From NCBI GenBank assembly GCA_035699745.1, contig DASSPH010000032.1:124001-188000 (forward strand): 64,000 nt of DNA, given 5' to 3'. The translations under genes were made by a program, and so were the position numbers. Position 1 is the stretch's first letter. Every line of letters begins with the position of its first letter. Shown here piece after piece: positions 52,821 through 60,303 of this stretch. The DNA is from Vicinamibacterales bacterium. GTDB taxonomy: Bacteria > Acidobacteriota > Vicinamibacteria > Vicinamibacterales > 2-12-FULL-66-21. The notes under the pieces are model-generated. The model ran no database searches and was not told the origin of the DNA. It saw only the letters and a list, made by a program, of their open reading frames with translations.

Positions 52821-53791
52821 CCGTCGTACCCGTACCGGCGGTTGACGTCGCCGGCGACGCGATCGAACAGGTGCAGGTCCTCCGGCGTCAGCGTGCGACG
52901 CCAGCGCTCGTCGAGACGGATCTCGTCGGCGCGCAGCCGCGCCTTGTTGTTGCCGAGCACGTGCTGGATCGGCCCCGCCGAGTAGGCGCGCAGGTCCAGC
53001 GGCTCGACGCCGATGAACGCGGCGAGCGCGGCGAGCGTCGCTTCCGGTTCGCGGCACAGAGTCTCGTAGCGGAGATCGTACCAGCGTTCGCGCGGCAGCG
53101 CCGCGACGACGCTGTCCGCTTCCTCGTTGGCGCGGCGCCAGGCGCGGGCGCCGGCCTCGAAGGTGAATCCTTCCGAGGCGCGGTAGCTCAGGGACACGCC
53201 GCGGCCGTCCCGGACGAGACGGATGACCTTGACGTCGAGGCGCGGGTTGGCCAGGAGATATTTCAGCTGCACGCCGGTCTTCGAGGAATCGACGAAGACG
53301 TCCTTGCCGGTGATCGTGCACGCGGCGGTGACGACCGCCGCGTGCAGCGTCTGGAAGCGATCGAGGAAACCGCGCCACTCCGGCGAGAGCCGCAGTGCCG
53401 CGTCGCGAATCGCCTCGACCGCCGGCCCGCGGTGCAGCGGCCGCAACAGGCGGCGCAGGTAGGCCGTCGGCGCGCGCCGGATGTCGGTCGCGCCGCCGGC
53501 GATGTCGAGCCTGGCGCCGCGCGCCGCGACCTCGCGGGACAGCTCGCGCCAGAAGCGGCACGCGGCGATGCGCTCGCCGCACGAGCACGGGTATTCGTCC
53601 GGAGCGCCGATCGCCGGCGCCTTCACCTCGCCGATCGTGCAGATGCGCGGGTGGCTGCCGAGGAGCAGCGTGAGCAGCGTCGAGCCCGAGTGTCCGGCGC
53701 CGAGGATGTAGACGAACGGCACCCGCGGCGGCAGCGCCGGCGGCGGCGTCAGGCGCGCCGGAACCGCCGCCGCGGCCGTGCCCGGACTCAC
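52817..53791 (-). CDS. PAPS-dependent sulfotransferase
   Basis: 324 residues from GTG (GTGA overlap with the preceding gene). The 5'-phosphosulfate loop is ILGAGHSGSTLLTLLLGSHP and the 3'-phosphate site is RLVRDGRGVSLSYR; VDSSKTGVQLKYL is also typical. A Cys cluster (PCSCGERIAACRFW) occurs in this bacterial subfamily. It would sulfate a glycan or a lipid-linked precursor with PAPS. Its position between the O-acetylation pair and the glycosyltransferases suggests that the exopolysaccharide is sulfated (inference). Confidence 0.88.
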   Translation of the reverse strand: MSPGTAAAAVPARLTPPPALPPRVPFVYILGAGHSGSTLLTLLLGSHPRICTIGEVKAPAIGAPDEYPCSCGERIAACRFWRELSREVAARGARLDIAGGATDIRRAPTAYLRRLLRPLHRGPAVEAIRDAALRLSPEWRGFLDRFQTLHAAVVTAACTITGKDVFVDSSKTGVQLKYLLANPRLDVKVIRLVRDGRGVSLSYRASEGFTFEAGARAWRRANEEADSVVAALPRERWYDLRYETLCREPEATLAALAAFIGVEPLDLRAYSAGPIQHVLGNNKARLRADEIRLDERWRRTLTPEDLHLFDRVAGDVNRRYGYDG

Positions 53792-54828
53792 CGCGCCGCC
53801 TCGGCCACGAGCAGGCCCAGATCCTGACCGAGCTGCCGCGAGACTCTGGCGACGCCGGCTGCGTTGAGATGATCCACGTCTCTGAACTCGGCGTCGGCGA
53901 GCGTCAGTCCGCCTTCGTAGTCGAGCCAGCGGAAGCCGAACTCGCGCCGCAGTCCGGCCATCGCGGCGAGATAACGCTCGTAATCGGCGCGGCCGGTCGC
54001 CGAGATGTCGAGCATCGCGCCGCGGAATGGCATGTTCACCACGACGATCGGCACGTTCGCCTCGCGTCCCCACGACAACAGCCGGACGAACGCGTCGACC
54101 GACGGACCGCTGAAATCGTAGGCGTGCATGATCTGCCGGTAGGGGTGATCGCGCGGCAGCCCGTCGGGCGCGGCGCGATAGACGGCGGTCGCGGCGCCGA
54201 CGAACCCGAACTCGTCCAGCCGGCGGCGCCCGTCGATCCGTCCGTCGCGCAGCCCCTGCTGGCGATGGCGGTAGCGATACAGTCCGACGTGATCGACCAG
54301 GAACCGGCGCAGCGGGCGAATCGGCCCCGACGCCTGCAGCGCCGTCGGATACGGCGAGGCGAACAACTGGGCCGAGTTCCGCTCCATCCACCTGTTGTGC
54401 GCGTTCAGCACGAGCGGACTGACGGCGAGCACCAGCGTGCGCGGCTTGAGCAGCGGCTCGTAGACGTGGCGGAACACGAACTCGAGCGCGGGATAGGTGC
54501 GCCCGTTCAGCGCGCCGTTGTAGATGCGCAGCGGTCCTGCCGCCGCCATCTCCTTCGGCGACAGGCCGACGCTGGCATGCGACGGGCCGAGGATGAGGAC
54601 GTCGACCGGCGCGCGCCCGGCCGCCGCCATGCGGCGCACCTGCTCGACCTTGGCGGAGACCTCGTTGGAGCCCCACAGCACCGGGTCCGGCAGCCACCGG
54701 CTCCCCGCGTGCAGGAACAGCTCGCAGCCGCCGACAATCGCGATCGCGCCGACCGCGCCCGCGGGCACGCGCCACGCGACGCCGCGGAGCGCCTCAGAAC
54801 TGAAAATAGATGAAAGGAATGCTTTCAT
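53788..54828 (-). CDS. SGNH-like O-acetylation partner of the MBOAT protein
   Basis: 346 residues. One N-terminal membrane segment (AGAVGAIAIVGGCELFLH) anchors an extracytoplasmic domain. VLILGPSHASVGLSP carries the nucleophile-type Ser-His of AlgX/AlgJ/DltD-like SGNH proteins, and DVDHLNAAG near the C-terminus supplies the Asp-x-x-His. The gene starts inside the end of the MBOAT gene (35-bp overlap), the usual pairing for O-acetylation of secreted polysaccharides. It probably transfers acetyl groups to the polymer in the periplasm. Confidence 0.8.
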   Translation of the reverse strand: MKAFLSSIFSSEALRGVAWRVPAGAVGAIAIVGGCELFLHAGSRWLPDPVLWGSNEVSAKVEQVRRMAAAGRAPVDVLILGPSHASVGLSPKEMAAAGPLRIYNGALNGRTYPALEFVFRHVYEPLLKPRTLVLAVSPLVLNAHNRWMERNSAQLFASPYPTALQASGPIRPLRRFLVDHVGLYRYRHRQQGLRDGRIDGRRRLDEFGFVGAATAVYRAAPDGLPRDHPYRQIMHAYDFSGPSVDAFVRLLSWGREANVPIVVVNMPFRGAMLDISATGRADYERYLAAMAGLRREFGFRWLDYEGGLTLADAEFRDVDHLNAAGVARVSRQLGQDLGLLVAEAAR

Positions 54829-56206
54829 CGGTCCTCAATGCGAACATCGCCAGCACCATTGCGGCGTAGACGGCCGCGCGCACCGGCCACGGCCAGGCCA
54901 GCACCGGGGTGCTCGTGCGCACCTTGCGCTGCGCCAGATCGAGCGGCACGAGCATGAACAGCGCCGCCGCGAGCACCGCGATCAGATCGGCGCGCGGCGC
55001 GCCGCGGAGCGATGCGATCCCGGCCAGGTACTGCCAGGCCTGCCCGAACGTCTCCGCCCGGAAGAAGATCCACGCGATGCAGACGAGGTGCAGCGTGATC
55101 GCCAGGCCGGCGGCGGCGCGCAGCCCGAAACCGCCCGCGTCCGCGCGCGCGTCCCGGCGATCGCCGAGCAGCAGCTTGTGCCCCGCCAGATACGCGCCGT
55201 GCAGCGCGCCCCAGACCACGAACGTCCAGTTCGCGCCGTGCCACAGGCCGCCGAGCAGCATCGTGAGCATCAGGTTGCGATACGTGGCCGCCGCGCCGTG
55301 CCGGTTGCCGCCGAGCGGAATGTAGAGGTAGTCGCGCAGCCAGGTCGAAAGCGAGATGTGCCAGCGCCGCCAGAACTCGGTGATGCTGGTCGAGAAGTAC
55401 GGCTGCTGGAAGTTCTCGCTCAGCTCGATGCCGAACAGCCGCGCGATGCCGCGCGCCATCTCCGAATAGCCGGCGAAGTCGCAGTAGATCTGGATCGCGA
55501 ACAGGTAGACGCCGATCACCAGGTTGGCCGTGCTCTCCGTGCCCGGGCGCGCGAACACCTCGTTGACGAACGGCGCGACGGTGTCGGCGATCGCCACCTT
55601 GCGGAACAGGCCGATCAAAATCAGCACCACGCCCGACGACAGGTGGTCCCAGGTGATCGCCCGCCGCATCTGGATCTGCGGCAGCAGCTTCGTCGCGCGG
55701 ACGATGGGGCCCGCCACCAGATGCGGAAAGAAGCTCACGAACAGCGCGAAGTCCACCAGGCTTCCGGTGGCGCGCAGGTCGCGGCGATAGACGTCGACGA
55801 TGTACGAGAGGCTCTGGAAGGTGTAGAACGAGATGCCGACCGGCAGGATGATGCGCAGCGTCGGCATGTCGAGCGGCACGCCGAGCGCGGCCGCGGCGGC
55901 GGCGAACGAGTCGGTGAAGAAGTTGAAGTACTTGAAGACGCCGAGCAGCGTCAGGTTGCTGACGCAGCTGAGCACGAGCAGGCGCTTGCGGCGGCGGCGA
56001 TCCTCCGTCGCGTCGATCCGCCGCGCCAGGTAGAAATCGAACGTGGTCGAGAACGCCAGGAGCGTGACGAAGCGGTAATCCCACCAGCCGTAGAAGACGT
56101 AGCTGGCGGCGAGCAGCAGCCGGTTCTGCGCCCGATGGGCGAGCATGTAGTACGCCGCCAGCACCGCGGGCAGGAACAGCGCGAACTCCCAGCTATTGAA
56201 CAGCAT
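54794..56206 (-). CDS. MBOAT family O-acyltransferase (AlgI-like)
   Basis: 470 residues from ATG 56206, preceded by AAGGA 5 nt upstream; a longer in-frame start (56287) adds an Arg-rich leader without hydrophobic character and is rejected. Typical AlgI text: LFNSWEFALFLPAVLAAYY at the start, YCDFAGYSEMARGIARLFGIEL, FWRRWHISLSTWLRDYLYIPLGGNR, and the conserved His in GGLWHGANWTFVVWGALHG. About ten membrane helices. It moves acetyl groups across the inner membrane for the SGNH partner encoded next. First gene of the operon ending at 50020; a promoter-like element and a dyad lie upstream. Confidence 0.93.
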   Translation of the reverse strand: MLFNSWEFALFLPAVLAAYYMLAHRAQNRLLLAASYVFYGWWDYRFVTLLAFSTTFDFYLARRIDATEDRRRRKRLLVLSCVSNLTLLGVFKYFNFFTDSFAAAAAALGVPLDMPTLRIILPVGISFYTFQSLSYIVDVYRRDLRATGSLVDFALFVSFFPHLVAGPIVRATKLLPQIQMRRAITWDHLSSGVVLILIGLFRKVAIADTVAPFVNEVFARPGTESTANLVIGVYLFAIQIYCDFAGYSEMARGIARLFGIELSENFQQPYFSTSITEFWRRWHISLSTWLRDYLYIPLGGNRHGAAATYRNLMLTMLLGGLWHGANWTFVVWGALHGAYLAGHKLLLGDRRDARADAGGFGLRAAAGLAITLHLVCIAWIFFRAETFGQAWQYLAGIASLRGAPRADLIAVLAAALFMLVPLDLAQRKVRTSTPVLAWPWPVRAAVYAAMVLAMFALRTDESIPFIYFQF

Positions 56207-56243
56207 GCGGATCCTTGGTGAACGAGGGGTCCCGCCGATCCTA

Positions 56244-56259
56244 GGCAAGAAGCCGACCC
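56244..56259 (-). promoter_or_regulatory. Weak sigma-54-like element before the MBOAT gene
   Basis: On the minus strand GGG (56259-56257) and TTGCC (56248-56244) keep the 12-base GG to GC spacing; the TGGCAC box is poor. Transcription would start near 56233, leaving room for the AAGGA site. It shares 13 of 16 bases with the element at 13853. Confidence 0.3.
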
Positions 56260-56357
56260 GGACGCGAGTCCGCCACTCGGGCGTCAACTGCTTGTCAATC
56301 AGTCATTTACGGCGATCGAAGGGGCGAAAGACCCACATCGAGCAGCCTAAAGGTCGC

Positions 56358-56385
56358 CAATCGGCAGACTAATGTCTACCGATTG
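56358..56385. promoter_or_regulatory. 28-bp dyad, copy 1 of 3
   Basis: Left arm CAATCGGCAGAC (56358-56369), spacer TAAT, right arm GTCTACCGATTG (56374-56385): 11 of 12 base pairs match. It overlaps the last codons and the stop of the heparinase gene and stands 151 bp upstream of the MBOAT start. No U-run follows, so it is not a standard terminator. Copies 2 and 3 are at 62135 and 63413. Confidence 0.6.
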
Positions 56386-58387
56386 CGGGCCCGACCGTGA
56401 TCCGCGTCGACAGCGTCGTCGCGGGCAGCGTCCCGGTGAGGCGCACGGTGGTCGCCGGCGCCTTCCGGTGGTAGCCGTCGCTCACCCAGCCGCTGATCGG
56501 CGCGGTGCTGCCGCGCATCAGGCTGATGGCAAGTCTCGCGTCGGGTTCGAGCCGGACCGATCCGCGGCCCGTGACCGCCTCGATGACGCCGTCCGCCGCC
56601 CGCACCTCGCAGTGCTCCGAGAAGTGGAAGTACATCGCGATCTGATGCGGCTGCCGCATCTCCAGGCGATCCGCGATCATCAGCGCGCGCGACGGACCGT
56701 CGAGATCCAGCGTGCGCGTGTGCCGCACGGGATCCTCGAGCCGCTCGTACCCGTCGTGCGCCCCCTGGACGCGTCCGCCGCCGGCGCGCGGCTCCCACGC
56801 CGTGCACCACGCATTCGCCCGCGCCCCCCACATGAACGGGCCCGCCGGCACCGACTGTTCGCGGCCGTCGATCTCGATCGTGTTGTGCGCGCGCGTGCTG
56901 CGGAAGTACTCGCGCCACTCGGGGAAGCTGAAATAGTCGTAGGTGCCGGGATCGACCAGCACGTCGATGCCGAACGCGCGCAGCGTGAAGGCGAGCGCGT
57001 CGGCGTGGCCGTGCGCCGCAATCGCGCCGAAGCCGAACTCGCCGCAGTCGAACGTCACGCTCAGGGCGGCGGCGTCGCCGCGCCCGCCGTGCTGCAGCAG
57101 GTACCGGCCGCTGTCGGCGAACGCCTTCGACGCGAGCGCCGCCGCGCCGCGTCCGGCCGCGCCGCGACCCGCGACGCCGTCGCCGACCATCCACCACGCG
57201 GTCTCGCCGTACTCGGCGTCGATCCACTCGCGGTCGCTGCGTTCGAGCAGGCGCTCGCCGAGCGCCAGCCACTCGCGCGGATCGCGGCTGTTCCCCCCGA
57301 AGTCGGCCACGTACCCGTCGTCGTAATCGCCGAACCAGGAGGGCGGCCCTCCCTCGCACATCGCCGCCGCGAAGTCGAACATCCGACGCAGCCGGTCGTG
57401 AAACACCGCGGAGAACGGGGCCCCGCTTCGCTCGGCCACGACCGCGGCGAGTGCGAGGAACTGCAGCACGAAGACGTGATAGCCGAACGCCTGTTCGCGC
57501 GACGCGCCGTCCGCGTAGGTCTGCGCCACGATCTCGTCCTCGAGGATCGCCCGGCTCTCGCCGCGCCACCGCGCCGCCCCGGCGAGGCCGGGCAGGCAGG
57601 AGGCGGCGATGAACACGCCCGCGGCCTCGCCGATGCGATGATTGTTCGCGGACGACCCCCGCGAGTACTTGCGCGCGATCTCCCAGACGTGGAGGTGCAG
57701 CGCGTTGAGGACGCGCGCCGCCGCCGCTCCCTCGAGGACCCCTGCGCCGCGGATCAAGTCGATCGCCCACACCCAGTTGATCACGCGGATCGCGAGCTCG
57801 AGCGGGCTCCGCCAGTGCATCCCCCGCCCGAACGGGCACTGATCGAGCCAGGACTCGATCTGCGCGACCAGTTCGCGCGCGAACGCCGCGTCGCCGCTCG
57901 CCCGGTAGGCGCGCCCGAGTACGACCAGCTGCTGGTGCCGTCCGGGCTCCCACACGACCTTCGCATCTCCCGTGACGCGCAGATCGCGATAGTCGATCGA
58001 CGGCGCGAATCGCCCCGGCGCGATCGCGCCGGTCTCGTGATCGCGGTTCCAGTCGATCGGATCGCCGAGGTGGCGGTTCTCGAGATTGAAAAAGGAGAAG
58101 CGGTGCTCGGCGTAGGCGCGCGCGCGGCGCAGCAGACGGTCGCGCCACTGCGCTTCCGTGGAGCCCGGAGCGGCGTCGCGCCAGCAGCCTGCGGGCTGAC
58201 CGCACAGTGGAACGGCGCCGGCGAGCACCGACCGTGCGCGGTCGGTGTCGTAGAGCGACGCCGGGACCAGCCCGAAGGCGATCCGCGGGCGATCGACGCC
58301 GTCGCGCACCATGCCGCGCGCGCGCCACGCCATCTCGCGCGGCGACATACGCCGCAGCCGTTTGGCGTACCAGGTCAGCGTCTGCAC
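56369..58387 (-). CDS. Heparinase II/III family protein
   Basis: 672 residues from GTG. The N-terminal half is an alpha/alpha-toroid (FSFFNLENRHLGDPIDWNRD, RSPLELAIRVINWVWAID, SSANNHRIGEAAGVFIAASC), the C-terminal half a beta-sandwich lyase domain (AIAAHGHADALAFTLRAFG, LVDPGTYDYFSFPEWREYFRSTRAHNTIEIDG). The NNH, Tyr and His positions of polysaccharide lyases are present. No signal peptide is evident, as is common for these enzymes inside capsule/EPS clusters. It may trim or degrade a uronate-containing polymer. A 25-bp gap separates it from the WecG-like gene upstream, so it belongs to the operon starting at 62008. Confidence 0.88.
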   Translation of the reverse strand: MQTLTWYAKRLRRMSPREMAWRARGMVRDGVDRPRIAFGLVPASLYDTDRARSVLAGAVPLCGQPAGCWRDAAPGSTEAQWRDRLLRRARAYAEHRFSFFNLENRHLGDPIDWNRDHETGAIAPGRFAPSIDYRDLRVTGDAKVVWEPGRHQQLVVLGRAYRASGDAAFARELVAQIESWLDQCPFGRGMHWRSPLELAIRVINWVWAIDLIRGAGVLEGAAAARVLNALHLHVWEIARKYSRGSSANNHRIGEAAGVFIAASCLPGLAGAARWRGESRAILEDEIVAQTYADGASREQAFGYHVFVLQFLALAAVVAERSGAPFSAVFHDRLRRMFDFAAAMCEGGPPSWFGDYDDGYVADFGGNSRDPREWLALGERLLERSDREWIDAEYGETAWWMVGDGVAGRGAAGRGAAALASKAFADSGRYLLQHGGRGDAAALSVTFDCGEFGFGAIAAHGHADALAFTLRAFGIDVLVDPGTYDYFSFPEWREYFRSTRAHNTIEIDGREQSVPAGPFMWGARANAWCTAWEPRAGGGRVQGAHDGYERLEDPVRHTRTLDLDGPSRALMIADRLEMRQPHQIAMYFHFSEHCEVRAADGVIEAVTGRGSVRLEPDARLAISLMRGSTAPISGWVSDGYHRKAPATTVRLTGTLPATTLSTRITVGPAIGRH

Positions 58388-58412
58388 GGCGATGTGTTCC
58401 GGAAGGCGGCGC

Positions 58413-59183
58413 TCAGCGCGCGGTGCGGAGCTGGCCGCGCCGCGTCCGCAGCATCTCGCGGGCGGCGATGCCGATGAACAACAGGTTGGTGACCAGATAC
58501 CGGCGCGCGAGCCGCCGCGGCTCCTGCTTCGCGCGGTAGAGCCATTCGAGGCCGAGCCGCTGCCAGGCGACCGGCGCGCGCTGCACCAGGCCCGCCGCGA
58601 CGTCGAACGATCCGCCCACGCCGTGCCACACCGGGACCCCGAGCTGCCGGCTCCACCGCGCCAGGAACTGTTCCTTGCGCGGCGAGGTCATGGCGATGAA
58701 CACGATGTCGGCGCGCGAGGCCTCGATCGCCCGCGCCACCGCCGGTTCTTCTTCGGCGGAGAAGTAGCCGTGATGCGAACCCGCGATGATCACCGCCGGA
58801 CGGCGGCGCCGGAACGATTCGACCGCGCCGGCGAGAACGTCGGGCGTCGCGCCGAGACAGAACACCCGGTAGCCGCGCTCGGCCGCGCGATCGATCAAGG
58901 CGTACATCAAGTCGATGCCGGCGACGCGCTCCGGCAGCGACCGGCCGAGCAGGCGGCTCGCCCACACGACCGCCATGCCGTCGGCGAGCACGATGTCTGA
59001 GGCGAGCACGTCTTCGCACAGCCGCGGATCGCGCTTCATGTTGACGATCTTGGCGGCGTTCACCACGCCGATCTGCAGCGGCCGGCGGCCGGCAATCGCG
59101 CCGTCCACCACGCGGACGACGTCGGGCATCGTCACCGCGGCGACGCGGATGCCGAACAGTTCGCGAACCGGTGCGTCAAGCAC
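58413..59183 (-). CDS. WecG/TagA/CpsF family glycosyltransferase
   Basis: 256 residues from GTG, overlapping the upstream gene by 8 bp. Family motifs: VVNAAKIVNMKRDP, SDIVLADGMAVVWASRLLG (the catalytic Asp), VFCLGATPDVLAGAV, IAMTSPRKEQFL and WHGVGGSFDVAAG. The C-terminal Arg-rich part (LYRAKQEPRRLARRYLVTN) is the membrane-association appendage. It adds the second sugar to a lipid-linked primer, which fits with the phosphoglycosyl transferase two genes upstream that would add the first. Confidence 0.93.
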   Translation of the reverse strand: MLDAPVRELFGIRVAAVTMPDVVRVVDGAIAGRRPLQIGVVNAAKIVNMKRDPRLCEDVLASDIVLADGMAVVWASRLLGRSLPERVAGIDLMYALIDRAAERGYRVFCLGATPDVLAGAVESFRRRRPAVIIAGSHHGYFSAEEEPAVARAIEASRADIVFIAMTSPRKEQFLARWSRQLGVPVWHGVGGSFDVAAGLVQRAPVAWQRLGLEWLYRAKQEPRRLARRYLVTNLLFIGIAAREMLRTRRGQLRTAR

Positions 59184-60303
59184 GGGGATCCTGACTGGCG
59201 GCCCACGCGTACAGGAACCAGCCCCAGTGGTACGGACGGTCTTCGTAGTCGATCGCCACGGGCGGGAACAGCGCGTCCATGCCCGGCGCGCGCAGGCCGC
59301 TGTGCACGCGCGTGCACGCCGCCTGCACGAAGCGGGTGAGCTTCATCGGCTCGCGGCGCGCCACTTTCCGCCACAGCATGCCCGCCTCGTCGTCAATCAG
59401 CGATCCGCCTCCGAGCTCCGGCGCGTGCTCGAGCCAGCCAAGCCCCCGGTCGATCTCGCCGTCGAAGTTGCCGCCGCCGGCGTCCTTGATCGCGCGAAGC
59501 GCCATCGGCCCCATTGCATCCTGATGAATGGCGTAGACCGGATAGCCCTCGACGACGTCGCCTGTCCGCGGGTCGTAGTGCCAGTACCACTGCCCGGCGT
59601 CCCCCTGCAGGCGGCAGATCCGCGTGGCGCAGCTCGCCGCCGCCTCGAGCGCCGGGCCGGCCGGCCGCGAGGCCGCGGCATAGCGCGACAGCGCGAAGAT
59701 CGGATACACCTGATCGGCGTAGCACGCCACATATGCGCGGCTGGTGCGGGTGCCGGTGGCATGCCGGAAGATGCCCGTCTCCGGGTTCCATGCCGTGAGC
59801 ACCGACTCGGAAAGGCGCCGCTGCAGATCCGCGCCGGCGCGTCCGACATCGAGCGTCGCCGCGGCGAGCGCCCACGAGACTTCCACCGTCGGGTGCGACG
59901 CGCGCGCCTCGAACAGGCGCCGCACCTCGCGCCATGCCGGCGCGGTGTCGACGCCGATGGCCGACGCCGCCCAGGCGATCAGCGCCGCATCCCCGAGATT
60001 GCCGCACGCCGGGAGCTCCGACATCAGCGTTCTCGCCAGCGTCGCCGGATCGTACGGCAGCCGCCAGCGATCGAACCCGTCGGCGGCGAGGCCGATCAAG
60101 GTGATCGCCGAGTAGCGGTTGCTGATGCCGTCGGGCACGAGTCCGCCGCCGGCCCGCCGCACGGTGAACACGTAGCGCCCCGCCGCGTCGCTGTACATGC
60201 GCGGCAGCGCGGCCGCCGCGAGCCTCCGCAGCCGCGCGATCAGTTCGGGCATCGCGGTGGCCGCGGACGGCTCCGCCGCGGTGTCAAGCGCGAGCGGAGT
60301 CAT
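59176..60303 (-). CDS. Predicted alpha/alpha-barrel protein of unknown function
   Basis: 375 residues, no signal peptide. Repeated helical segments with aromatic and acidic residues (RYSAITLIGLAADGFDRW, CGNLGDAALIAWAASA, HPTVEVSWALAAATLDVG, GQWYWHYDPRTGDVVEGYPVYAIHQDAMGPMAL, YHWGWFLYAW) suggest an (alpha/alpha)6 barrel as in some glycoside hydrolases and terpenoid-cyclase-like folds. I do not recognise the family. It is embedded between the fused phosphoglycosyl transferase (20-bp overlap) and the WecG-like transferase (8-bp overlap), so a role in the early steps or in processing of the repeat unit is likely. Confidence 0.7.
   Translation of the reverse strand: MTPLALDTAAEPSAATAMPELIARLRRLAAAALPRMYSDAAGRYVFTVRRAGGGLVPDGISNRYSAITLIGLAADGFDRWRLPYDPATLARTLMSELPACGNLGDAALIAWAASAIGVDTAPAWREVRRLFEARASHPTVEVSWALAAATLDVGRAGADLQRRLSESVLTAWNPETGIFRHATGTRTSRAYVACYADQVYPIFALSRYAAASRPAGPALEAAASCATRICRLQGDAGQWYWHYDPRTGDVVEGYPVYAIHQDAMGPMALRAIKDAGGGNFDGEIDRGLGWLEHAPELGGGSLIDDEAGMLWRKVARREPMKLTRFVQAACTRVHSGLRAPGMDALFPPVAIDYEDRPYHWGWFLYAWAASQDPRA

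Noticed and set aside
56207-56287. Longer N-terminus for the MBOAT protein.
   Set aside because: The extra 27 residues are Arg/Pro-rich and not hydrophobic, while ATG 56206 has AAGGA at good spacing and gives the usual AlgI N-terminus.
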